From Streptomyces tendae (lineage in GTDB: Bacteria > Actinomycetota > Actinomycetes > Streptomycetales > Streptomycetaceae), in contig NZ_BMUY01000007.1 in assembly GCF_014650435.1 (NCBI RefSeq), positions 310,001 to 374,000 of the forward strand: a DNA stretch of 64,000 nucleotides, in the 5' to 3' direction. Both the position numbers and the translations under genes were made by a program. The notes below the pieces were generated by a model that was not told where the DNA came from, did no database searches, and worked only from the letters and a program-made list of their open reading frames with translations. This document shows positions 43,864 to 51,455 of the stretch, piece by piece (position 1 is the first letter of the stretch; each line of letters starts with the position of its first letter).

Positions 43864-45003
43864 TCAGGAAAGGTGCAGCGGGTTTCCCTCGAAGTAATCG
43901 ACCAATTGCGTCGCAAGGCTTCCGCGAGAGGGCGGGTGGAAGGCCAGCGCCCGCACCGCGGAGGCGAGGTAGGCGACGTCGGGGGAACCGACGAAGGCCA
44001 TGCCGCCGAGCATCTCCGTCGCGGCGTCGACGGCGGCGGCGAGCAGATCCTGCGTCGCGTAGCGGGCCACCAGGACCAAGGCGACCGCCTCGTCGCCCTC
44101 GACCCCGCCCGCGATGGCGCGAGCGGCGCCTTCCTGCAGGTCCACGGCCGCCTGCAGACGCACCGCGAGAGCGGACCGATCGCTCTCGCTTCCCCGGCGG
44201 GCCTGGAGCACCCGGCTCACCAGCGTCGCCGCCACACCCGTGTACGCGGAGGTGACCAGCAACTCGAACCACGTGAAACCGGCCGTCTGGAGATCATCGA
44301 GCCGGCGCTGGTCCTCCGGAGTGCTGCCGATGACCAGCTCCTGCGGCACCATCACATCCGTCAGCCGCACCAAGTCGCTCTGTGCGGCGGCGAGTACCGG
44401 CGTCGCCCAGAACGGTTCGACGGTGATACCGGGGGAGTCCGCCGGGATGAGCAGCAGGGCCAGACTCTGCCGGCCCTCCTCGTCGGTGATCGCGACACTG
44501 GCGGTCAGCAGGTCCATCGACCGCGAAAGGCTGCACGGCTTCTTCTCGCCGTTGACCCGGTAGCCGTCGCCGACCGGCTCGGCCACCACCGAGGGCAGCA
44601 GGATGTTCTGGTCCGTACGCCCCTCCGCCCACGCGGAGGACAGCAGCAGCCCGTCCGTGGCGATGGAGGCCAGCAGCTTGGTCTGGGCGGGGGTCAGACG
44701 GTCGGCCGTCTCCGCCAGACTGAAGAGCATGGCCACGGTGAAGTGGTGCATGACCGTCGCCACCCCGAGTGAGGGTGACAGCGCCCCGAGGGCTCGCTGC
44801 GCGCGGGCCGCGCCCACCGGATCGGCCTCCTGCCCGCCGTACGCCCTGGGCACCAGCAGCCCCGCACCGCCGTGGGCACGAAATATCTCCAGCACCCGGC
44901 TGTCCGCAGCTTCACGTTCCGCCAGCGGAATGGCCTCGAGGGCCGCTGTCAAACCCGGATGGAATTTCTCACACGACTCGTGCGCGGAGTCAAGAAATCG
45001 CAT
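43864..45003 (-). CDS. Flavin-dependent amine N-hydroxylase, acyl-CoA-dehydrogenase fold (VlmH-like)
   Basis: 379 residues from the ATG at 45003 behind AAGGAGG. The acyl-CoA-dehydrogenase fold is seen in VPRAYGGQEADP, LSSAWAEGRTDQN, a C-terminal four-helix bundle and MLGGMAFVGSPDVA. The catalytic Glu of true dehydrogenases is not evident, as in the hydroxylase branch. With the reductase in the same operon it should turn an amine into a hydroxylamine. Three SARP-type repeats and a CATAGT hexamer lie upstream. Confidence 0.87.
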   Translation of the reverse strand: MRFLDSAHESCEKFHPGLTAALEAIPLAEREAADSRVLEIFRAHGGAGLLVPRAYGGQEADPVGAARAQRALGALSPSLGVATVMHHFTVAMLFSLAETADRLTPAQTKLLASIATDGLLLSSAWAEGRTDQNILLPSVVAEPVGDGYRVNGEKKPCSLSRSMDLLTASVAITDEEGRQSLALLLIPADSPGITVEPFWATPVLAAAQSDLVRLTDVMVPQELVIGSTPEDQRRLDDLQTAGFTWFELLVTSAYTGVAATLVSRVLQARRGSESDRSALAVRLQAAVDLQEGAARAIAGGVEGDEAVALVLVARYATQDLLAAAVDAATEMLGGMAFVGSPDVAYLASAVRALAFHPPSRGSLATQLVDYFEGNPLHLS

Positions 45004-45056
45004 CGCCGCGCCCTCCTTGAGCGATGTATGCATGGACGGGACGGCCGTCACAAAGG

Positions 45057-45100
45057 ACTATGCCAGCAGGCGACTGATATCGGGCTGACGTTCAACTGAC
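45057..45100 (-). promoter_or_regulatory. SARP-type promoter of the N-hydroxylase operon
   Basis: Minus-strand heptamers GTCAGTT, GTCAGCC and ATCAGTC are spaced 11 bp; nine bases later is CATAGT (45057-45062) as -10. The mRNA would start about 50 bases before the ATG at 45003. Confidence 0.82.
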
Positions 45101-45130
45101 CCTGAAATCGGCCGCACGGGCATTGCGGCT

Positions 45131-45163
45131 GTCAGCGCCAGGTCAGCGGGCACGTCATATTCT
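45131..45163 (+). promoter_or_regulatory. SARP-type promoter of the decarboxylase operon
   Basis: GTCAGCG occurs twice with an 11-bp period (45131, 45142), then nine bases, then TATTCT (45158-45163). The ATG at 45171 is only seven bases after the hexamer, so the mRNA should be leaderless, which fits the missing ribosome site. Confidence 0.82.
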
Positions 45164-45170
45164 CGGTGAA

Positions 45171-46604
45171 ATGAATCTTGGTGAAAGGGAAATCCTGGCG
45201 CACGCAGCCGGGCAGGCCATGGACTACCTGGCCGGGCTGCCTGAGCGGCATGTGGGCGCCACCGCCGGGGCCGACGAGCTCATGAAGCTGCTGGGCGGAC
45301 CGCTGCCGGAGCGGCCGGCGTCGCCCACCGAGACCATCGACCTGCTAGGACGGGCCGCGGCCGAGGGCGGTGTGGTCGCCAGTTCCGGCCCCCGCTATTT
45401 CGGCTACGTCGTCGGCGGCACCCTGCCCGTCGCGATTGCCGCCGACTGGATCACCACTGCCTGGGACCAGAACAGCGGGATCTTCGACCTCGGGCCCGCC
45501 GTGGCGACCGCCGAGCACATCGCCGCCGGCTGGCTCATCGACCTGCTCGGTCTGCCCGCCGACACCTCCGTCGGTTTCCCCACCGGCTGCGCGATGGCAC
45601 ACGTGACCGCACTGGCCGCAGCACGCCACCACGTCCTGGCCGCGGCCGACTGGGACGTGGAACGCCGCGGCCTGCAAAGCGCCCCGCCCATCCACATAGT
45701 CGTCGGCGAGCAGCGCCATCTGACGATCGACCTCGCGCTACGCTACCTCGGCTTCGGCACCGACCAGGTGCACGTCGTGCCCTCCGACGGCGAAGGCCGG
45801 CTGCGCGTCGAGGAGCTGGAACACGTCCTGGCCGACTGCCACGGGCCCACCATTGTCTGCGCACAGATGGGCGACGTGAACTCGGGAGCCATCGACCCCG
45901 TGGGCGACATCAGCGACATCGCCCACCGCCACTCCGCCTGGGTACACGTGGACGGTGCGTTCGGCCTGTGGGCCGCGGCCAGCCCCGCCCTGCGCCATCT
46001 GGTGGCCGGGGTCGAGCGCGCCGACTCATGGGCGACCGACGCGCACAAATGGCTGAACGTGCCGTACGACTGCGGACTCGTCTTCGTGGCCCACCCGCAG
46101 GCACATCAGGCCGCGATGCTGCACACACGTGCCGACTACCTTCCCGCCGGAGTCCCGGGAGAGCGCGACCCGATCGAATGGGTCCCCGAGCTCTCCCGCA
46201 GGGCCCGCAGCCTGCCGGTCTGGGCGGCCCTGCGCACCCTGGGCCGCACCGGGGTGGCCGACATCATCGACCACTGCTGCGCCAACACCCGCCGCTTCGT
46301 CACGAAGCTGGAGTCCCTGCCGCAGGTCCAGATCCTCAACGACGCCGTGCTCAACCAGGTTCTGGTGCGCTTCGGCGACGACGACACCCTCACCCGCAAG
46401 GTCATCAAGCAGTTGCAGACCGGCGGCGTCTGCTGGTTCGGGGAGACGACCTGGCACGGCGTGCTGGCGATGCGTATCTCCGTCACTTCCTGGCGCACGA
46501 CGGAATCGGACGTCGACCGGACCGTCGAGGAGATCGGCAAGACGCTGGCCCGGGTGAGGGGCACCGCCTCCGCACCGCCGCCCCCCGCCACCGGTTCCGC
46601 GTGA
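45171..46604 (+). CDS. PLP-dependent group II decarboxylase
   Basis: 477 residues. The PLP Lys lies in SWATDAHKWLNVPYDCG, preceded by the Asp-Gly-Ala-Phe segment (VHVDGAFGLW) that stacks and bridges the ring, and the N-terminal GYVVGG and FPTGCAMAH loops. The family covers aromatic, glutamate, cysteate and branched-chain amino-acid decarboxylases; valanimycin uses such an enzyme (VlmD) on valine. It should make the amine for the N-hydroxylase. The substrate is not certain. The ATG at 45171 appears leaderless. Confidence 0.9.
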   Translation: MNLGEREILAHAAGQAMDYLAGLPERHVGATAGADELMKLLGGPLPERPASPTETIDLLGRAAAEGGVVASSGPRYFGYVVGGTLPVAIAADWITTAWDQNSGIFDLGPAVATAEHIAAGWLIDLLGLPADTSVGFPTGCAMAHVTALAAARHHVLAAADWDVERRGLQSAPPIHIVVGEQRHLTIDLALRYLGFGTDQVHVVPSDGEGRLRVEELEHVLADCHGPTIVCAQMGDVNSGAIDPVGDISDIAHRHSAWVHVDGAFGLWAAASPALRHLVAGVERADSWATDAHKWLNVPYDCGLVFVAHPQAHQAAMLHTRADYLPAGVPGERDPIEWVPELSRRARSLPVWAALRTLGRTGVADIIDHCCANTRRFVTKLESLPQVQILNDAVLNQVLVRFGDDDTLTRKVIKQLQTGGVCWFGETTWHGVLAMRISVTSWRTTESDVDRTVEEIGKTLARVRGTASAPPPPATGSA

Positions 46605-46672
46605 GCCGACCGCCCCGCCCGACCCGACTCAACGATCTCCACCGAGAACCGATGGAACTGAAGGGGCTCGTC

Positions 46673-48490
46673 GTGTCCAGGATCTTCGCTTCGTTCGCCG
46701 CCAGGGCCACAGACTCGGAACTGGCCGCCGCCTCCAGCCGCCAGGCCCACGGAGGACGCGACGGCAGAGGCATCGCGAAGGGCCGGGGGTGGGCACTGGG
46801 CTGCAACCGGCTCGCATCCACCGACCCCGAAACGGGCCGTCAGCCCTACAGGCTGCCCCATCTGCCAGGGATCGTCGCGGTACTCGACGGGGAGATCTAC
46901 AACCACCCCAGCCTGCGGCGCCGCCTGAGGGCCTGCGGTCACCGCCTCGTCGACCGCTGCGACGGCACCCTGCTGCCGGCGCTCTACGCCGAGTACGGCA
47001 CAGGCTTCGCGCAGCACCTCGAGGGGATGTTCGCGATCGCCCTCATCGATCTGCGCGCCGAGCCCAAACTGGTCCTGGCCACCGACGAACAGGGCATGAA
47101 GACCCTGTACTACCACACCAGTGCCGAGGGCAAGGTGCACCTCTCCTCCGAGCTGCCCGGACTGCTGGCCTTCTCCCAGGTTCCCGCGCAGGAGCGGGAA
47201 GCAGGCCTGGACGAATACCTGACGACCGGAACCTGTCTGGGCAACCAGACCATCCTCAAAGGCATCAGGACCCTGCCGCCCGCAGCGCTCGCCGTGGCCG
47301 GCGGCGGCAGTGGCCTGCGCGTGTGGCGGCGGTCTTCTCTCGCACGGCCCGCCGCGGTGACACCGCGCGAGAGCGCACTCCAGGAAGAGGTCGGCCGACT
47401 CGCCCGCACCCATGTGCCGGTCTGCTCCGTGCTCACCAACGAACCCGGCTCCCGCCTGCTCACCGCGGTGGCGGCCCGGCACCAGACAGAGGCCGAGGCC
47501 GCGCCCCTGAACAGTTTCCACGTCTCCTACGGCGGCCGGCGGTCCGTCGCCGAACAGACCGCCGCAGGCCTCGTGGCCCAGCGAGGCGGTGCCCTCCACC
47601 ACAAGGTCATCATCAGCCCCGCTGAACTGCCCGAACTGCTGCCCCGCACGATCTGGCACCTGGGCCAGCCCCACGCCGATCCCGCCGCGATCACCACCTA
47701 CGCCGCCTTCCGCGCCGTCAGGCAGGCGGGCTTCACCGTCGCCCTGACCGCAGAGGGGGCCGACCCGCTGTTCGCCGCCACACCGACAGTGCCCTCCCAG
47801 GAAGACGCCGCCCGCCGTGACGGCGGCAACTGGATCTCGCCGTACGTCGAGTCACTGGCAGCCGTACCCCGCCCGCTGCGCGAGTCCCTCTACACGGCGG
47901 AATACCAGGAGTACCTGCAACTCCTCGGAGCGACCGCCGACCGCCTGGCCGCCTCCCTGGCCTCGGACCCGGCCGACCGGTCCACGGCCGTCACCGACTT
48001 CGAGACCGGCCAGCTGTTCCCCGCCCACCTGCGCCGGCTCGACCACCTGAGCGCCGCATGGGCCGTTCAGGCGCGGCTGCCGTTCCTGCAGCCCGCCATG
48101 GCGGCCGCCCCGCGCCACGGCTCAGCCGACGCCCCGCGCCGGCCGGCGACACCGTACGGGGCAGGCCGGCAGCTGCTGCCCGAGACACTGCTGCGCCGGC
48201 CCCCGGCCGCCCGCACCTGCCCTTTTGAGGCGATGCTCGCGCCGGGCACCCCTCTGATGGAGCTCGCCCACGACACGCTGGCCTCGGGCCGCCTGCGCGG
48301 CGACGGCCGACTGGACCCGGCCGCCGTGAAATCTCTGCTCGCCGACCAGTTCCAGGAGCCTTCCGCGAGCCGGGCCAAGGCCCTGTGGGCCCTGCTCGTC
48401 TACGAGCTGTGGAACCAGGAGCTGCATGTGCTGCGCCCGGCCCAGCCGCGCGACGACGCGCTGCTGGAATCGGCGCTCGCGGCCGCCTGA
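46673..48490 (+). CDS. Asparagine-synthase-like protein with lost active sites
   Basis: About 605 residues from the GTG at 46673 behind AAGGGG. The fold is that of AsnB: an N-terminal glutaminase-like domain (VLDGEIYNHPSLRRRL, TDEQGMKTLYY) and a synthetase-like domain. Three key motifs are changed. The nucleophile Cys2 of the usual MCGI is Ser2 here (start aligned as M-S-R-I). The ATP loop SGGxDS reads LTNEPGSRLL. The GEGADELFGGY motif reads AEGADPLFAAT. It probably cannot use glutamine or ATP as AsnB does. It may be a scaffold or a changed acyl-transfer enzyme. It follows the decarboxylase by 68 bp. Confidence 0.85.
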   Translation: MSRIFASFAARATDSELAAASSRQAHGGRDGRGIAKGRGWALGCNRLASTDPETGRQPYRLPHLPGIVAVLDGEIYNHPSLRRRLRACGHRLVDRCDGTLLPALYAEYGTGFAQHLEGMFAIALIDLRAEPKLVLATDEQGMKTLYYHTSAEGKVHLSSELPGLLAFSQVPAQEREAGLDEYLTTGTCLGNQTILKGIRTLPPAALAVAGGGSGLRVWRRSSLARPAAVTPRESALQEEVGRLARTHVPVCSVLTNEPGSRLLTAVAARHQTEAEAAPLNSFHVSYGGRRSVAEQTAAGLVAQRGGALHHKVIISPAELPELLPRTIWHLGQPHADPAAITTYAAFRAVRQAGFTVALTAEGADPLFAATPTVPSQEDAARRDGGNWISPYVESLAAVPRPLRESLYTAEYQEYLQLLGATADRLAASLASDPADRSTAVTDFETGQLFPAHLRRLDHLSAAWAVQARLPFLQPAMAAAPRHGSADAPRRPATPYGAGRQLLPETLLRRPPAARTCPFEAMLAPGTPLMELAHDTLASGRLRGDGRLDPAAVKSLLADQFQEPSASRAKALWALLVYELWNQELHVLRPAQPRDDALLESALAAA

Positions 48491-48537
48491 ACGAACCCGC
48501 CCGCCGTGCCGGCACCGCCCACGCCGGGCCAAAACGC

Positions 48538-48584
48538 ACACCTGGGGGGCGCCCCGCACCAAGTGCGGAGCGCCCCCCAGGTGT
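48538..48584. terminator. Bidirectional hairpin terminator
   Basis: Perfect 15-bp arms ACACCTGGGGGGCGC and GCGCCCCCCAGGTGT around a 17-nt loop between convergent genes. It should end both the AsnB-like and the SnoaL-like transcripts. Confidence 0.9.
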
Positions 48585-48618
48585 CTTGGACCCGGTCGCG
48601 AGGCCCGGGTCCTGCGGA

Positions 48619-49074
48619 TCAGTTGCTCACCAAAGTGGGCTTGGCCGGCCGGGTCACCACACCCGTCTCCTCGTAGCCGTCGTTGTAGACGAACGCGGTC
48701 GGGATCTTCTCGTGGAACTGGTAGTCGGCCTGGATCCGGCCGTCCTCGGCCAACACGACCGTGTTCTGGCCCGCCATCTCCACCTCGGCCGTCTCGTCCG
48801 ACACCATCACCCAGTTGAACCGGACGAGGTTGTGATGCCCGACGGCGTTGTAGCACGACTGGAAGTGGTAGCCGAGCGGGAAGTAGATGTCGTAGGTGTA
48901 CTTGATCTGCTCGGTGATCACCTCGTGACCGTGGAACGGGTCACGCCGGTACATGATGTACGTGGCGTCCGGGGTGTACAGCTTCTTGACACCCTCCCGC
49001 CTCAGGCCCGGGTCGGGCTCGTTCCACAGCTTGACGTACGCCTCCGCCAGCCGGTTCGGGGTGGGCAGCGTCAT
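48619..49074 (-). CDS. SnoaL/NTF2-like protein
   Basis: 151 residues with an alpha-beta cone fold: KLYTPDATYIMYRRDPFHGHEVITEQI, then NLVRFNWVMV and a basic/hydrophobic end. The family holds small cyclases, isomerases and hydroxylases of polyketide pathways and ligand-binding proteins. It is the last gene of the ACP-PKS-ligase-thioesterase operon, so it likely acts on a polyketide intermediate. The specific reaction is unknown. Confidence 0.82.
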   Translation of the reverse strand: MTLPTPNRLAEAYVKLWNEPDPGLRREGVKKLYTPDATYIMYRRDPFHGHEVITEQIKYTYDIYFPLGYHFQSCYNAVGHHNLVRFNWVMVSDETAEVEMAGQNTVVLAEDGRIQADYQFHEKIPTAFVYNDGYEETGVVTRPAKPTLVSN

Positions 49075-49107
49075 GGTGTCCTCCAGGTTGATGGGTGGAG
49101 CGGGATA

Positions 49108-49887
49108 TCAGCACGCGATGTGCCGGTGCAGCAGCTGCGCCAGGTCCATCGCGATCCCGGGGCCGTGGTCATGAATGAAGAAGTGGCCGCCGGGAAACTC
49201 ACGGACGCCGAGGAAGGCGGGGTGGGCGCGTGTCGCCCAGGACCGCAGGGCACCGGGCGCCAGGTACGGATCGTCCCGCCCGCCGTAGGCCACCAGCGGG
49301 CAGCCGACCGGGGCCAGGTCGTCCTGGTAGTCGGCGCACACCGCGAGGTCGGCCCGCATGGGCGCGACCACCATCGCCGACAGCTCACGGCTGTCCAGGG
49401 CTTCGTCGGGCACGGTGCCCAACTCGCGCAACAGGCCGACGATCCCTTCGTCGGGCCCCTCGGTCAGGTGCCGGCTGTGCATCGAAAAGCCTTCCGGTGC
49501 CCAGCCCGACACACCCACGAGCGCGGGTCGTGCCTGTGCGGCGCGATCCATCTCGACGGCGACACGATAGGCGAGCAGCGCTCCCATCGAGTGACCGAAC
49601 AACGCGTAGGGCCGGTCGTCGAGTTCCTGGGAGATCACCTCGCACAGCGACGTGACGAGCGGCGCGAGCTCGGTGAACGCGGGGTCGTCGACGCGGTCCT
49701 GGCGGCCCGGCAACTGGACCCGGCGGCATTCGACGCTCGGCGGCAGAAAGTCGGGCCACCGGCTGTACATCGAGACACCGCCGCCGCTGTAGTGGAAGAG
49801 GAACAGCGCCGCCTGCGCGTTGGGGTCGGAGACGGCCGGGCGCAGCCACCCGGCCGAGGCGCCGCCCTTCCGCAGACCCGTGGTCAC
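49108..49887 (-). CDS. Type II thioesterase
   Basis: 259 residues from a GTG that overlaps the ligase stop by four bases. The alpha/beta hydrolase has nucleophile Ser in FGHSMGA, Asp in YGGRDDPY, and His in FPGGHFFIH near the end. This is the GrsT/TEII type that releases acyl groups from carrier proteins, either for editing or for product release. The PKS here has no TE of its own, so this enzyme may release the chain. Confidence 0.9.
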   Translation of the reverse strand: MTTGLRKGGASAGWLRPAVSDPNAQAALFLFHYSGGGVSMYSRWPDFLPPSVECRRVQLPGRQDRVDDPAFTELAPLVTSLCEVISQELDDRPYALFGHSMGALLAYRVAVEMDRAAQARPALVGVSGWAPEGFSMHSRHLTEGPDEGIVGLLRELGTVPDEALDSRELSAMVVAPMRADLAVCADYQDDLAPVGCPLVAYGGRDDPYLAPGALRSWATRAHPAFLGVREFPGGHFFIHDHGPGIAMDLAQLLHRHIAC

Positions 49888-51455
49888 TGCTGCCCGGCCG
49901 GCGCACCGGCATACCGCTCGCGCAGGACTCGGCGCAGCACCTTGCCGGTCGGATTGCGCGGCAGGCTCTCCAGGAACACATAGCCGCCGGGGATCTTGTA
50001 GTCGGCGATGCGCCCGCGGAGAAAGACCATCAGCTCGCGTTCGGTCGGCCGGGCCACGTCGGCACGGCACACCACCGCGGCACGGACGACCTCGCCCCAG
50101 CGGGGGTCGCTCACACCGAACACCGCGACATCGGCGACAGCGGGATGCAGGCACAAGGCGTGCTCGATCTCCACCGGATAGATGTTCTGCCCGGCGACGA
50201 TGATCGTGTCGTTGATCCGGTCCCGCAGGAACAGATAGCCGTTGTCGTCGAGGTAGCCGGCATCCCCCATATACAGCCAGTCGCCCACGATCATTTTCCG
50301 GGTCGCTTCGGGCTGCTGCCAGTACTCCGTGAAGCGGGCGGGGCTGCGCAGGCAGATACGCCCTGTCTGCCCGGCCGGCAACTCGTTGCCCTCCTCGTCG
50401 ACGATCTTGACGTCGTTGCCCGGGCACACCCGGCCCGCCGAGGCCATCAGCGGGCTGCCGGGGACGTGTTCGGCCGCTGTCAGGCACGTCACGAAGCTTC
50501 CGGTCTCCGCCGAGGCGTAGGCCTGGGCGAGTTCACATCCGAACTCCTTGAGGCAGCGGACCATCAGCTCGTAGTCGATCGGAGAGCCGCCGTAGACGAT
50601 CTTGCGCAGGGACGCGAACGCCTCCGGGCTCGCCGTTGGCTCGTCCAGCATGATCTGCAGCATCGCCGGTGCCGCCCAGACCGTCGTCACGCGCTCGTCC
50701 CGGATGAGCCGTACGGCCTCTTCGGGGACGAACATCCGCATGACCACACTGGTGGCGCCGACGTTGAAGCAGTGCAGGAACCAGGCGTAGCCCCCGGCGT
50801 GCAGACCGGGGAAGCAGGTGAGGCTGCGGTCCTCGGGACGCCAGTCGATCCAGTCCAGCCCGTGCCGCTGCATGTTCTCGATGAAGGTGAAGAAGGACCG
50901 ATGGGGCAGCACCACGCCCTTGGGCAGGCCGGTGGTACCACTGGTGTACATCTGGGCGATCGGATCCTCAGGGTCCGCGTCCAGGCCTGGATCGGTCTCC
51001 GGCGCATCGGCCTTCCAGGCCAGGAAACCGGCCGCCCGCTGCTCCGGCTCATCCATCTGCACGATTTCCCGCAGGAACGGCAGTTCGCTTCGCACCCGCT
51101 CCACCACATGCAGGAACTCACGCTCCACGAAGAGGATCTCCGCACGCGAGTCACGCAGGATGTGATCCACCTCGGCCCTGATCAACCGCCAGTTGACGGG
51201 AACCAGCACCGTCTGGGCCTTCGCACAGGCGATGACGAGTTCGTAGTAGTACTCGGACTCCTTGCCGAGGTAGGCCACCCGGGTCCCGCGGGCCAGCCCG
51301 GCGCGCAGCAGCGCGTTCGCGGTGCGGTTGCTCTCCTTGTGCAACTCGCCGTACGTCACCTCCCGTCCCTCGGCGACCAGGGCGGCGACGTGGGGCCGTT
51401 GCCGTGCATGCAGGGCGGACCTGGCGGTGATCGTCTTCTTCTCGGGATCGCTCAT
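49884..51455 (-). CDS. Acyl-CoA ligase / acyl-ACP ligase (ANL family)
   Basis: 523 residues with the adenylation motifs YTSGTTGLPKGVVLPH, QAYASAETGSF, YMGDAGYLDDNGYLFLRDRIND and a C-terminal Lys in NPTGKVLRR. It activates a carboxylic acid as an adenylate and passes it to CoA or a carrier protein. Overlap ATGA with the PKS stop points to joint translation. It may load the starter acid onto the free ACP or PKS. The acid is not predictable from these motifs by eye. Confidence 0.9.
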   Translation of the reverse strand: MSDPEKKTITARSALHARQRPHVAALVAEGREVTYGELHKESNRTANALLRAGLARGTRVAYLGKESEYYYELVIACAKAQTVLVPVNWRLIRAEVDHILRDSRAEILFVEREFLHVVERVRSELPFLREIVQMDEPEQRAAGFLAWKADAPETDPGLDADPEDPIAQMYTSGTTGLPKGVVLPHRSFFTFIENMQRHGLDWIDWRPEDRSLTCFPGLHAGGYAWFLHCFNVGATSVVMRMFVPEEAVRLIRDERVTTVWAAPAMLQIMLDEPTASPEAFASLRKIVYGGSPIDYELMVRCLKEFGCELAQAYASAETGSFVTCLTAAEHVPGSPLMASAGRVCPGNDVKIVDEEGNELPAGQTGRICLRSPARFTEYWQQPEATRKMIVGDWLYMGDAGYLDDNGYLFLRDRINDTIIVAGQNIYPVEIEHALCLHPAVADVAVFGVSDPRWGEVVRAAVVCRADVARPTERELMVFLRGRIADYKIPGGYVFLESLPRNPTGKVLRRVLRERYAGAPAGQQ

